Below, piece by piece: positions 20,522 to 30,255 of a DNA stretch of 64,000 nt. The DNA is from Acidobacteriota bacterium (GTDB taxonomy: Bacteria > Acidobacteriota > Blastocatellia > Pyrinomonadales > Pyrinomonadaceae): contig JADKEF010000017.1 of NCBI GenBank assembly GCA_016718135.1, forward strand, positions 124,001 through 188,000, written 5' to 3'. Every line of letters starts with the position of its first letter. Position 1 is the stretch's first letter. The notes below the pieces were generated by a model, which was given only the letters and a program-made list of their open reading frames with translations, made no database searches and was not told where the DNA came from. The translations under genes and the position numbers were made by a program.

Positions 20522-21310
20522 ATGATGAAGGAGCAGGAAAACATTATTAATTGTTCGACGTTCGAAGAACTGTTGACCGATTATCTTGATAAGACGCTTG
20601 AGAGCACGGCACACAAGTCCGTCGCGTCTCATGCTCTGGCCTGCCCGCTTTGCCACTCGCTTCTCAATGACGTTAAGGATTCGCTTGAGGTCTGCCGCAA
20701 TATTACGGCTCCGACCATGCCTTTGACCCGGCTTGAGGCACGCGTCCTTTCAATGACGATGCCCGAGACGGCGATGCCGTGCGAGGATTTCGAAGGCGCA
20801 CTTACCGACTATCTCGACGGATTTCTTCCCGCACAGGTCTTTCATCGCTGGGAACGCCACGCCGCTCTCTGCACTTCCTGCGAAGACCTGCCCGGCATGG
20901 TCGTTCGCTCGATCGCCGCTTGCTACACTTACAAGATGGACGAGCTTGAGGTTCCCGCAGGCTTGAATCAAAGAATTTTGAATCTCACGAGCGGACTCGG
21001 ATTGCCCGAACGTTCGGTCAAAAAGTCACTCGCGGCTCGAGCCGGCGAATGGCTCAGCGGACTTCGGCTTCCCGGCATTCCGCAGCTTGCTCCGGTCGCG
21101 ATGATGTTGACGTTCGCGTTTCTCGTCTTTAGCCAGACGGTTTCGGCCGACGGGTCGCTGGCAGGTGTTTATCAGACCGGCGTGGAGCTTGCGGAGACGA
21201 CATATCAGCAAGGTGCTGACGCTTGGAACGGTGCTTCGACGGCGACCGAGCAGACACCGAAACCGGAACCTGTTAGCGGTACACCGGTAAGCAATGGGGA
21301 GCAGAAATAA
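20522..21310 (+). CDS. Membrane anti-sigma factor with two zinc-finger (ZAS-like) domains
   Basis: The 262-residue product has two copies of an anti-sigma zinc-finger pattern: HALACPLCHSLL near residue 42 (H-x3-C-x2-C) and HAALCTSCEDL near residue 117, each preceded by a C-x(4)-LLTDYLD or C-x(5)-LTDYLDG segment. One membrane helix follows (LAPVAMMLTFAFLVF, about 190-207), then a short Thr/Pro-rich outer tail. It should bind and hold the upstream ECF sigma at the membrane; this is inferred from order and motifs. The doubling of the domain is unusual. ATG at 20522 or 20525 are both possible. The next gene abuts its stop codon. Confidence 0.85.
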   Translation: MMKEQENIINCSTFEELLTDYLDKTLESTAHKSVASHALACPLCHSLLNDVKDSLEVCRNITAPTMPLTRLEARVLSMTMPETAMPCEDFEGALTDYLDGFLPAQVFHRWERHAALCTSCEDLPGMVVRSIAACYTYKMDELEVPAGLNQRILNLTSGLGLPERSVKKSLAARAGEWLSGLRLPGIPQLAPVAMMLTFAFLVFSQTVSADGSLAGVYQTGVELAETTYQQGADAWNGASTATEQTPKPEPVSGTPVSNGEQK

Positions 21311-22069
21311 ATGAATTGTGCCTATCACACACAGAACGCGGCAGCGGTGAGCTGTAACGGATGCGGCAAACCGCTGTGTCCGGCCTGCGATCACCGCATT
21401 AAGGGGTTTCCCTTCTGCCAGGACTGTATCGTAATGGGTGTCGATCTGCTCAGGCAACAAACACGCACGAATCACGTGCCGTTCGTCAAGAAACGAACAT
21501 CGCCCTTCGTCGCAACGCTGCTCTCAATGCTCTGCCCCGGCCTCGGAGCAGCGTATAACGGCCAGATCGTAAAAGGTTTTGTTTACTTTGGTGTATTCGT
21601 CGGTTTGTTTCAGCTTGCGGTTTTGTCCGCAGGGATTGGGACGCCGCTGTTCGTTTTCGGGTTTATCGGAATGTGGTTCTACTCCGCACTCGACTCGTAT
21701 CGTACGGCTCAGATGATCCGATCAGGCGTGACACCCGATATTGCGGACGACATTCTCGTCAAGCGTTTCTCGGGTAATCCCAAATTGTGGGGCGGCATTT
21801 TGACTGTCATCGGCGTGCTATTTCTGATGCAGAGGGTCTTCAATCTCGGATTTCTAATGCGCGGAATTTTGCCGCTCGTACTGATCGGGCTTGGCGTTTA
21901 TGTTCTGCGAGGGTATATATTTAAACCAAAGAAAGCTGCGGCAGAATGGGGCGGCACCGGAACGTCGACCAGCTTCGCTCTGACGCAGCCGCGTTATCAG
22001 GAAGCAAATTACGCACAAAACGACTTTGCCGACAGATCGCGAAGCGGCAGTTGGCGTGACATCGGGTAG
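21311..22069 (+). CDS. Membrane protein with N-terminal B-box-type zinc finger and LiaF-like helices
   Basis: The 252-residue product starts with a B-box-like metal site (CAYH, CNGCGKPLCPAC, HRIKGFPFCQDC; residues 3-40), followed by about five membrane helices (residues ~60-195). The last pair (WGGILTVIGVLFLMQ ... GILPLVLIGLGVYVL) resembles the LiaI/LiaF-like membrane domain used in envelope-stress sensing. A polar Ser/Thr/Gln-rich tail ends the protein. The ATG follows the anti-sigma TAA with no gap. A role in stress sensing with the sigma/anti-sigma pair is an inference from order. Confidence 0.75.
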   Translation: MNCAYHTQNAAAVSCNGCGKPLCPACDHRIKGFPFCQDCIVMGVDLLRQQTRTNHVPFVKKRTSPFVATLLSMLCPGLGAAYNGQIVKGFVYFGVFVGLFQLAVLSAGIGTPLFVFGFIGMWFYSALDSYRTAQMIRSGVTPDIADDILVKRFSGNPKLWGGILTVIGVLFLMQRVFNLGFLMRGILPLVLIGLGVYVLRGYIFKPKKAAAEWGGTGTSTSFALTQPRYQEANYAQNDFADRSRSGSWRDIG

Positions 22070-22080
22070 GCAGGAGTTTT

Positions 22081-22281
22081 ATGTTAAAAGCAACGGGCAT
22101 AGTTGGCGGAGTTTTAGCTGTGATCGCACTCGTGATCACCTTGCTCGAGGTGTTGATCGGATTCGTCGGATTCATTTCGTTCGCGATCAAATTGTTGATT
22201 ATACTCGCCTTCGTCGCAGTATTCGCCACCGTCGGGTTCATGATCTTTCGAGCTTGGCAAAACAACCGCCGGACGAAGTGA
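22081..22281 (+). CDS. Small two-helix membrane protein
   Basis: This 66-residue product has two hydrophobic helices (about residues 5-32 and 35-58) and a basic tail (RAWQNNRRTK). AGGAG lies 5 nt before the ATG, and it begins 11 nt after the B-box protein gene, so it is part of the same operon. It is unrecognised; small helical partners often modulate membrane sensors. The 292 nt after it show no gene. Confidence 0.7.
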   Translation: MLKATGIVGGVLAVIALVITLLEVLIGFVGFISFAIKLLIILAFVAVFATVGFMIFRAWQNNRRTK

Positions 22282-22573
22282 TCGAACAGTTTCGTTTATC
22301 AAATCCATAACCGTACGCTGTGGCATGACGATTCTCGGCTTGCATTCAGGAGCTGTCTGTGGTCTTATTAAGCTTCCGTGTATTTGAGTAAAATCGGGTG
22401 TCCGGAAGTTTACAGGCAGTTTATCCCATAATAACAGCGAGAGTTTGGTTATTTAATAGGTTGACTCTTGTTCAGGTTTCGCGTTAGTCGCTCGCGGCTA
22501 TTCTTGCGTGATTCCAAGTATCGGAACAGTAAGTTCTGGTGCGAAAGATCATTAAAAGGAGCTTAAAAGCATA

Positions 22574-23392
22574 ATGCAGAAAAACGACAAGGCCTACGCC
22601 TTTCTTTTATCTCATAAATATAAGAATCGAATTGTAATAAAGCGCGTCGCTGTATCCAAGAATATTTTGCACTTTGGATCAGCCGGCGTATTTTTACTTG
22701 GAGGCCTCGCGACCGTCGCATTTGGCCTGAGCACAATACTGAGCAATCCCACCTTCGCAGAAACAGCGGCAACTTCAACGACAACAGAGGTCGCAGCCGA
22801 ACCGGCTAAGATCGAACAACCGGTGGAAACGATCGATTATTCACGTCCGCAGGCAAACGAATTTGCAATCAACAGCGGTGGCCCGGAGGAAAATAACGAT
22901 CAGGACGGTGAGAGCACCGAACTTGAGAATACTCTTCGGCAGATAGAACGCACTTCAAACCCGGCAAATCTGCCAACGATGTGGGCTCACCTTGGTAAGA
23001 TCAACAACGAATTCGGCTTTCGTCGCAACCCGTTCGGCGGCCGGGCTTACGAATTTCATCCCGGTATGGACATCGACGGCGAACGCGGCGATGCGATCGC
23101 AGCACCTGCTAACGGCACGATCATCTCTGCAGGATACAAAGGCGGCTACGGCAACATGGTCGAGATCGACCACGGCAACGGCCTCGTGACCCGCTACGGT
23201 CACATGTCGAAAGTCGAGGCAACCGCCGGTGACTCGGTCCAACGCGGCCAGCTGATCGGCTATGTCGGATCAACCGGCCGATCGACCGGCCCGCACCTAC
23301 ACTACGAGCTCCGCCTCAACGACAAGCCGATCAACCCGCGACACTTCCTGCCAGCCGAACCGGTTGATCTTTCGAAGATCCTAAAGAAATAG
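22574..23392 (+). CDS. M23-family (LytM-type) peptidase, membrane-anchored
   Basis: The 272-residue protein has a basic N-terminus, a membrane helix (about residues 35-58), a Thr/Glu/Pro-rich linker and a C-terminal M23 domain. HPGMDIDGERG (first zinc ligands), a later YGHMS and the HLHYELR motif supply the LytM zinc site, so catalytic residues appear intact. Family members cut peptidoglycan peptide bridges or regulate amidases. An AAAGGAG lies 12 nt before the ATG. It follows the sigma operon on the same strand after a 292-nt gap that may hold its own promoter. A clean terminator follows. Confidence 0.9.
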   Translation: MQKNDKAYAFLLSHKYKNRIVIKRVAVSKNILHFGSAGVFLLGGLATVAFGLSTILSNPTFAETAATSTTTEVAAEPAKIEQPVETIDYSRPQANEFAINSGGPEENNDQDGESTELENTLRQIERTSNPANLPTMWAHLGKINNEFGFRRNPFGGRAYEFHPGMDIDGERGDAIAAPANGTIISAGYKGGYGNMVEIDHGNGLVTRYGHMSKVEATAGDSVQRGQLIGYVGSTGRSTGPHLHYELRLNDKPINPRHFLPAEPVDLSKILKK

Positions 23393-23415
23393 ATTTAATT
23401 GAATTTAATTAAATA

Positions 23416-23442
23416 GGCGAGCCGATAAATGGCTCGCCTTTT
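23416..23442 (+). terminator. Rho-independent terminator after the M23 gene
   Basis: GGCGAGCC (23416-23423) and GGCTCGCC (23431-23438) form a perfect 8-bp stem with a 7-nt loop, followed by TTTT. It sits between convergent genes (M23 and TolC-like); the minus strand lacks as good a U tract. Confidence 0.85.
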
Positions 23443-23463
23443 CAATGTTAGATCAGCTCCGTC

Positions 23464-25151
23464 TTACCGCGTGACCGTAACGTTGTTCGCACTTAAGGTA
23501 GTTCCGGTTGCCCTTTGAAACTCTGAGATCGCGTTGTTTAAATTTGTACGGGCGAGAAGTTCGAGGTTTCTGGATCGAGACAGTTCAGTCTGACGTTGGG
23601 TAACGAGGTAAAAAGTCGTAGTACCGCCCCGAAACAGCCGCTGCTCACTGGCGTAGAGTTCCTCTGCCAGGATTCGGGCAGCCGTGGCTGATTCCATACG
23701 GCCTTCGGAAGACCGAAGGGCCTGGAGGGCATTGCGGACCTCGGCCTGGATGACCTGCTCGACCTGAGCTCTGGTATTGGCGATGCGGTCAGCCTCGACC
23801 CTCGAACGCCCCAGATTCGCCTTTGCGGCGCGATTGCCCCACGGCAACGCGATCTGGACGCCCACTCGGTAGGTCGGATAATCCTGCTGAAGCAGATTTC
23901 CGAGCGAATTGAAATATCCGCCCTGTAGATTCTCAGGCACGGTAGCCCCGCCGGACGAAAGTAGATTTGGGGTACCCGCGAGGCCGGTCGAGGTGTACGA
24001 GCTGACAATATCGATCTGAGGCTTCGTCTGATTGGTGAAGTACTGCTGGTCGATCTTGTTGATCTCAGACGAGATCTCAAGCTGCGCGATCTCAGGACGA
24101 TTCTTAAGGGCCTCGGCCATCGCTACATCGATACCGATCTGCGGCACAGCGATCTCAGATGGTGTCACCGGCGTCAGGGGCGACCATTCTGCGACCGTGC
24201 GATCAGCCAGGACGAGCGTTTTGAGCGTGTTCTCAGCACGGGTCACGGCTTCCTGTGCACTATAAAGGGCTTGTTCGTAATTTGATATCTGCGAATTCGA
24301 CGCTACCAGCTCTATCGGAGCAAGTATGCCCTTCTCAACCAGGCGCTTGTTGCTATCCAGCTGGTCGCGAGCCTGTTTGAGCGTTTCCGTCTCGACCTGC
24401 AGCAGGCGAAGAGCAAATACGAGGTTCCAGTACGCCACCTCAACCCCAGCAATGACGTCCATTGCCTTGACCTGAAGCTGAACATCTGTGAGATTGACGT
24501 TCTTTTTGGCGATCTCGATCGTGCGGCGGTTATTGTCGATGCTACGGTTTCGCCACAACGGTTGGTTAAATGTTGCGATTACGGATGTCGGGAACTGCGG
24601 ATTAAGTGTCGCGTTACGGTTGCTGGTATTTGTACGCGACTGATTAAAGATGACGTCATACGATCCGCCGTACTTGGGCACAAACCCCGTGATGCCGAGA
24701 TCGTTAAAAAACTGCTTCTGCGTAACCGAACCGTTCACCGCTCCGCCGATCGTTGACGCGGTTGGCGTCGTCCGACTCTCGTAGAACGTCTGCGAATTGA
24801 AGAGCGGATCATAAATACCGCGAGCCCCGTTCAATCCAAACTCCGCGATCTTTACGTCATTTCGGGACGCGTCGATATCGTTGTTGTTCTTGAGGGCCAT
24901 CTCAATGGCCTGATCGAGAGTAAGCGACAGTTGGTCGGCAGCGTTAACGCCAATTCGATCAACGCCGGGCATCGGGCGGACGGGTTTGTCGAACGCCGGC
25001 TGCGTCGGCAACGGATCATCTGTCGGAACTGTCGGTGTGGGCGTAGCGGTCGGGGATTGAGCTGAAATAACCGTCGCAAAGCGCAACAGAAAAAGAGTGC
25101 AGTCAGCAACTGCACCGCGAGACGACTCAGGGATCTGGAAAAATCAAACAT
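23464..25151 (-). CDS. TolC-family outer-membrane efflux protein (one frameshift in signal peptide)
   Basis: TolC proteins are trimeric outer-membrane ducts for tripartite efflux pumps. The body has the two-fold repeated outer-membrane efflux domain, with SLTLDQAIEMALKNNNDI near the N-terminus and long Gln/Arg/Ala-rich helices. The long frame begins at 25086 inside the signal peptide. The true ATG is probably 25151, which starts MFDFSRSLSRLAVQLLTALF in another frame; adding one T to the T5 run (A5 at 25090-25094 on the plus strand) fuses both into a normal signal peptide ending in VISAQS. The gene starts 7 nt after the RND permease stop and closes a classic adaptor-permease-TolC operon. Confidence 0.88.
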
Positions 25152-25158
25152 CAAAATA

Positions 25159-28100
25159 TCAACGGGTCGCCTCATCTCTATCCATCGGAACGTCGCCGGC
25201 TGTAGCCGGTTTTCGCCTTATTACTGACCACATACGTTGGAACGCTCCAGAGATGCCACGAGAGAAACTTGTCTCCTGGGCATCGTCAAACAACGAATAG
25301 AAAACAGGCACAGCCAGAAGCGTCAGCAGCAAACAAAGTGACTGGCCTCCAACAACGAGAATTCCGATCGAGCGATTCGTCGCAGCTCCGGCACCGCTGC
25401 CGAGGGTCAACGGGATCATTCCCGCTACAAGCGCGATCGTGGTCATTAAGATGGGCCTTAATCGATCTCGATTTGCCTGAATGATCGCGTCGTAGCGGTT
25501 CATACCGCGCGACCGCAAGGTGTTTGTGTGATCGATCTGGAGAATAGCGTTCTTCTTAACGATTCCAAAGAGCAGCAAAATACCAAGAGCCGAGAAAATA
25601 TTCAGCGTCTGGCCTGCGATCGCGGTCGAAAGGAGCGCAAATGGAACAGAAAGCGGCAGCGTGAGCAGGATCGTAACCGGGTGAATGAACGATTCGAATT
25701 GGGCGGCCAAGATCAGATACATGAACACGAATGAAAGAAGAAAGGCATAGAGAAACGCGTTGTATGCCTTCTCGAGTTCCTTCGACTGTCCGGTCACACC
25801 GGTCAGATATTCCGCCGGCATCTTGAGATCAGCGGCGATCTTTTGCATCTTCGCAACGGCATCAGATTCGGAAGAGTTTGGTGCAAGTCCGGCCGAGACC
25901 GTGATCTGCCGTTGTCGATTTAGACGATTGATCGATGATGGCGAAAGGCCTTCGTCGATCTTAACTACTCGTTCAAGATCTACCGTACCGCCGTTCGACG
26001 AGCCAACTGTGAAATACCGGAAATTACTGCGATCGCGTCGATACTGCTCTTCTGCACGAATAATAACGTCGTACTGCTTCGAATTCTCGCTGAACGTCGA
26101 TGCGATCTGACCAGCGGAAAGAATATTGAGAGCCTGGGCAACATCCCCCGCACGAACACCAAGATCGGCTGCCTTAGTTCGATCGATCGAGACGCGTATT
26201 TCGGGACTACCAACCTCGTTCGAGGTATCCGGATCACGATAGATCGGATCCTTTTTCATCTGCTCGACCATCGCGTTGGCGTACTCATTAAGCTTGACCA
26301 TGTCCGGCCCGGCGATATAAAAGCCAACACCAGAACCACCGCGTCCGAGGCCGATACTTCCCGCGATCGAAGAGGAAGCGGAGACCGTCACCTGATAATC
26401 CTTCGACGAATATTTCTTGGCAATATTTCTGGTCTGGTTGATAAGGTCAGCCTGAGATTTTTTTCGCTCCGAGACGGGAAGCAAAGCTACGTTGATAAAA
26501 CCATTATTCGAACCGGAACCGCGTCCAAATCCTGCGAGGATCAGCGTATTCTTTACGCCAGGCACCTCTGCTCTGATGTCGCGCGCAATGCGGTCAAGAA
26601 TAGACTGTGTGGCCGAGAGCGAAGTTCCCTGCGGACCTCTGATATTCACCTGAAACAGTGACTCATCCTCATCCGGCAAAAACGCCATACCCACGTATTT
26701 ATAAAGCGGCACGATCGATGCAACGGTCAAGATACAGATGAGCACAACCACCCAACGAAATCGCATTGCCTTTACTAGCAACCACGTGTAAGATCCATCG
26801 ATCTTGCTGTAAAACCACCCAGATTTGGAGTCACCGGAATGCTCCCTTTCGGGTTTAGGAGATTCACTGTCCTCGGAAAATTCAAATGTGTCGGATGGGG
26901 CTGCTCCCTCTTCCCTTTTCGATCCCTTCTTAGCCTTGATCCAACGAGCAGCAAGCATCGGCGTCAGCGTGAATGACACGATAAGCGAAACCGCGATCGC
27001 CGCCGCTGCGGTCAAGCCGAACGATGACATAAATCGCCCGACGATGCCGGTCATGAATCCAACCGGAATGAACACCGCGAGCAAACTCAGCGTCGTCGCC
27101 AAAACCGCCAGGCCGATCTCTCGCGTCCCCTCGACGGCCGCCTGCATCGGGTGCATTCCCTTTTCTTCGACAAAGCGATAAATATTCTCGAGCACTACGA
27201 TCGCATCGTCGATCACGATGCCCACCATCAGCGTAAGGGCAAGCATGGTCATCTGGTTAAGCGAAAAACCAAATGCCGCGATCGCGGCAAAAGCTGCAAT
27301 TATCGAAACCGGAATTGCGAGAGCTGCAATAATTGTGGATCGGAAATTCCAAAGGAAAAGGAAAACAATGATGGCCGCAAACAGTCCACCCAGAACGAGA
27401 TGCTCCTCGATGGCATGTAGAGAGTTTTGAATGAATTCTGACTGGTCGCGGATCAGGGCGACCTTCATATCCGAAGGTAAATTCGGAATGATATTGGCCA
27501 TCCTGCCCTTAACATTGTCGATCACCGCGATGGTATTGGCACCGGCTTGCTTTCGAATTCCCACCGAAACTGCGGGTACGCCGTCGAGCGAGGCTGCGGA
27601 GCTCGGCTCACCGCCCGTTTTCTCAACACTGCCTATGTCCTTGATCTTGATCGGAAAGCCATTGCGAGTCGTGATGACGACATCGTTGAACTGCTCGACC
27701 TCGGTCAGCTTGCTCATCGTTCGCACGCCGAGTGTTCGACGGCCTTCGACAATGTTGCCGCCTGGCATTTCCTGATTCTGCGAACGTATAGCGGCAGTGA
27801 CATCCGTAACCGGAATATCAAATGCACGCAGCCGGTCGGGATTTACATTGATGCGGATCTGCGGCGAACGCGATCCCCACATAAACACTTCGCCAACCCC
27901 GTCGGCACTCTCAATACGTTTCTGTACGAGTTGCTCGACCTGCTCGGTCAACTCCATGATGTCGCGCGGAGCGCTGATGGTGTACATCAGGATCGGCTGC
28001 GAATCAGGGTCACTTTTTTGAGCGGAAGGCGGATCGGCAGATTCGGGAAGGCGGTTTGTGACGCCGCTGAGTTTTTGTTGGATCTCCTGGAATGCTACAT

Positions 28101-28407
28101 CAGGATCTTTTTCGAGGTTGAAGGTCAGCGTTACGTTCGAACGACCACGCGATGAGCTTGATCGCATTTCCTCGACGCCCGGAACCGTATTTAGAGCTCC
28201 CTCGATCACATCCGTGATCTCAGTCTCGATCTCCTCAGGCGATGCCCCTGCGTTACTGGTGCCTACCGAGATGGTTGGCAGATCGATCTTTGGAAAACGA
28301 TCGACTCCGAGCGTAAAGAAGCTAAACCCGCCGACAACTGTCAGGAAAAGCACGATAACCGTGGCAAACACGGGACGGTGTACACAAACTTCAGCTAACC
28401 ATTGCAT
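25159..28407 (-). CDS. RND-family efflux permease (HAE1/AcrB-like)
   Basis: The 1082-residue inner-membrane protein has the AcrB layout: helix 1 at the N-terminus (RPVFATVIVLFLTVVGGF), a large periplasmic loop, helices 2-6, a second periplasmic loop and helices 8-12. The proton-relay pair is present in GIVIDDAIVVLEN in TM4. An insertion rich in Ser/Glu/Lys of about 45 residues lies in the cytoplasmic loop between TM6 and TM7. Hydrophobic drugs or lipids are the usual substrates of HAE1 pumps; the substrate here is unknown. It is second in the adaptor-permease-TolC operon. Confidence 0.95.
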   Translation of the reverse strand: MQWLAEVCVHRPVFATVIVLFLTVVGGFSFFTLGVDRFPKIDLPTISVGTSNAGASPEEIETEITDVIEGALNTVPGVEEMRSSSSRGRSNVTLTFNLEKDPDVAFQEIQQKLSGVTNRLPESADPPSAQKSDPDSQPILMYTISAPRDIMELTEQVEQLVQKRIESADGVGEVFMWGSRSPQIRINVNPDRLRAFDIPVTDVTAAIRSQNQEMPGGNIVEGRRTLGVRTMSKLTEVEQFNDVVITTRNGFPIKIKDIGSVEKTGGEPSSAASLDGVPAVSVGIRKQAGANTIAVIDNVKGRMANIIPNLPSDMKVALIRDQSEFIQNSLHAIEEHLVLGGLFAAIIVFLFLWNFRSTIIAALAIPVSIIAAFAAIAAFGFSLNQMTMLALTLMVGIVIDDAIVVLENIYRFVEEKGMHPMQAAVEGTREIGLAVLATTLSLLAVFIPVGFMTGIVGRFMSSFGLTAAAAIAVSLIVSFTLTPMLAARWIKAKKGSKREEGAAPSDTFEFSEDSESPKPEREHSGDSKSGWFYSKIDGSYTWLLVKAMRFRWVVVLICILTVASIVPLYKYVGMAFLPDEDESLFQVNIRGPQGTSLSATQSILDRIARDIRAEVPGVKNTLILAGFGRGSGSNNGFINVALLPVSERKKSQADLINQTRNIAKKYSSKDYQVTVSASSSIAGSIGLGRGGSGVGFYIAGPDMVKLNEYANAMVEQMKKDPIYRDPDTSNEVGSPEIRVSIDRTKAADLGVRAGDVAQALNILSAGQIASTFSENSKQYDVIIRAEEQYRRDRSNFRYFTVGSSNGGTVDLERVVKIDEGLSPSSINRLNRQRQITVSAGLAPNSSESDAVAKMQKIAADLKMPAEYLTGVTGQSKELEKAYNAFLYAFLLSFVFMYLILAAQFESFIHPVTILLTLPLSVPFALLSTAIAGQTLNIFSALGILLLFGIVKKNAILQIDHTNTLRSRGMNRYDAIIQANRDRLRPILMTTIALVAGMIPLTLGSGAGAATNRSIGILVVGGQSLCLLLTLLAVPVFYSLFDDAQETSFSRGISGAFQRMWSVIRRKPATAGDVPMDRDEATR

Positions 28408-28451
28408 AGTGCTCCTCCTTGCTTTGCTTCCGACGATCTACTAACGGAAAA

Positions 28452-29749
28452 CTAAAAACTAACTTTTGCTCCTTCATAAAGCTGATCGAGATTGCTCGTA
28501 GCAACGGTCTCGTCTGCATTGACACCGTCAACTATCTGAACCCAATCGCCTTCTTCAATCCCGAGTTGAACGGTGCGAAGCTTGGCTATTCCCTCAACGA
28601 TGACGAAGACCCGATACGCCTGCGTTGCCTGGTCAGTGTAGCGAGCCGTTTTCGGGATGAAAATGGCTTTACCGCCGCCTTCGCGATTAATTCGAACAGT
28701 GGTGAACATTCCCTGTCGCAGAGAGTTGTCGCCATTCTCGATCGATGCTTCAACTTGAGCCGACCGAGATACCGGATCCACGGCGGGATTCACAGCCGTG
28801 ACTATTCCCTGGAATCTGCGATCTTTATAGGCATCAAATTCCGCCGAAATGCCACGTCCAACTACGATGTATGGCACGTCCGCCTCGGCAACCTTGATCT
28901 GAACCTTTATAGGATTTGTTCGGAGAATGGTCGCGACGATCGACGCGCTCGAAACGTACTCGCCCACCGCAACAGGCCGTTCGCTGACGAAGCCGGGGAA
29001 AGGAGCCCTGATGACCGTATCGGCTATAGCCTGCTGAGCATCAGCGACCTGCGTCTGAGCCGATTCCACATCAGCTTTGGCACTTGCGATGGCCTGGTTA
29101 CTTTGCGCGCGGTGTTGATCGCCGCATCGAGCTGTTGCTTCGCGGCGTTTGCTCGTGCCCTCGCGGTATCGCGTGCCGTGCGAAACTGCTCATACGTGAT
29201 CATCGCTACATCGCCGGTCTCGGTAAGTTCGCGATAACGTTTCTCATTCGCCTCTGCTTGCTTCAGCTCAGCAACAGTCTGCTCATAGTTTGCGTTTGCT
29301 GCCCTCACCTCAGGGATAGTCGTTGCGTTAAATGAACTTCCGCGTCCGAGTCCGAGTCTCGCCTCGGCCTGCAACACTCCAGCCTGCGCACGTTTGACCG
29401 CGGCCTGAGCCGTGGAAAGCTGAAGCCGGGCGTCGCGATCGTCGATCTTAGCGATCAGGGTTCCGGTAGACACGTATTGGCCTACATTCACGCCAATATT
29501 CGATATCTTTCCCGCAGTTTTTGGCGCAACATTCGACTTCTCGTCGGCCACCAAGCTACCGGTCGCCTGGATGAAGGATGCGACATCGCGGGATTCGCTC
29601 TTGCCAACTGTGATCGCGATCGTGGGAGCCTGTGACTCTGCGTCGACGTTCGCATTGGCCCGTGAGCCCGAACCGCCCGACGAACCGCAAGCTAGGCTCG
29701 CCGCGGCCAGCAAAGCGCATAGGTACGTTCTTATTCGTGAATTCCGCAT
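28452..29749 (-). CDS. RND periplasmic adaptor (membrane fusion) lipoprotein, frameshifted
   Basis: The adaptor links the RND pump to TolC. The start at 29749 (AAGGCG 8 nt upstream) gives a lipoprotein signal with lipobox SLAC. The lipoyl half (GKISNIGVNVGQYVSTGTLI) and the coiled hairpin follow. Reading continues in another frame with ADTVIRAPFPGFVSERPVAV and the beta-barrel part. The two open frames (29024-29773 and 28452-29069) join cleanly if one A is added to an AAA run (TTT at 29102-29104 on the plus strand), giving the expected SNQAIASAKADVESAQ. A sequencing error is more likely than decay, as the rest is intact. Confidence 0.88.
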
Positions 29750-29928
29750 AGGTATTCGCCTTAAGTACAACATTTTATATTACTTGGGCGGTGTGTCGGA
29801 GTGTTACTATGTAAAGTTTTGTCAATCTGTGTAAGGCGATCTGTATGTAGGTGCCTGGCTGCGGCTACAATTTCGCCTAGCTAAAATGATAAGATTATCG
29901 GGTAATATCAAATCGAGGTAGCCATCAT

Positions 29929-30249
29929 ATGCAAGAAATAACCGCCTCCGAACTCAAGGCTAAACTTGACGCCGGAGAAGATATCCAACTTATCGATGTT
30001 CGTCAGCCAGACGAACATTCCTTTGCTCACATCGTGGGTGCAAAGCTTATTCCGCTGGGCGAGGTCATCGCTCGAATGGGCGAGATCGACCCGACGCGTG
30101 AGACTGTCGTCCATTGCAAAATGGGCGGTCGCAGTGCTCGAGCGATCGAAGCGTTGCAGCAGCGAGGCTTCGCGGGCTCGCTATCGAATCTGGTAGGCGG
30201 AATTACCGCTTGGTCGAACGATGTCGACCCAAGCATACCCAAGTACTGA
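29929..30249 (+). CDS. Single-domain rhodanese-like sulfurtransferase
   Basis: The 106-residue product is one rhodanese domain with IQLIDVRQPDEHSFAHIVGA near residue 20 and the active-site loop HCKMGGRSA near residue 81, whose Cys would carry a persulfide. Such stand-alone domains transfer sulfane sulfur, as GlpE does. A GAGGTAG sequence lies about 9 nt before the ATG. It is divergent from the efflux operon and convergent with the broken hydrolase gene, so no operon partner helps define its pathway. Confidence 0.9.
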   Translation: MQEITASELKAKLDAGEDIQLIDVRQPDEHSFAHIVGAKLIPLGEVIARMGEIDPTRETVVHCKMGGRSARAIEALQQRGFAGSLSNLVGGITAWSNDVDPSIPKY

Positions 30250-30255
30250 CCTTTC

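Noticed and set aside
24852..25175. Separate 107-residue ORF upstream of TolC
   Set aside because: Only its first part, the signal peptide, is meaningful; it belongs to TolC through a one-base frameshift.
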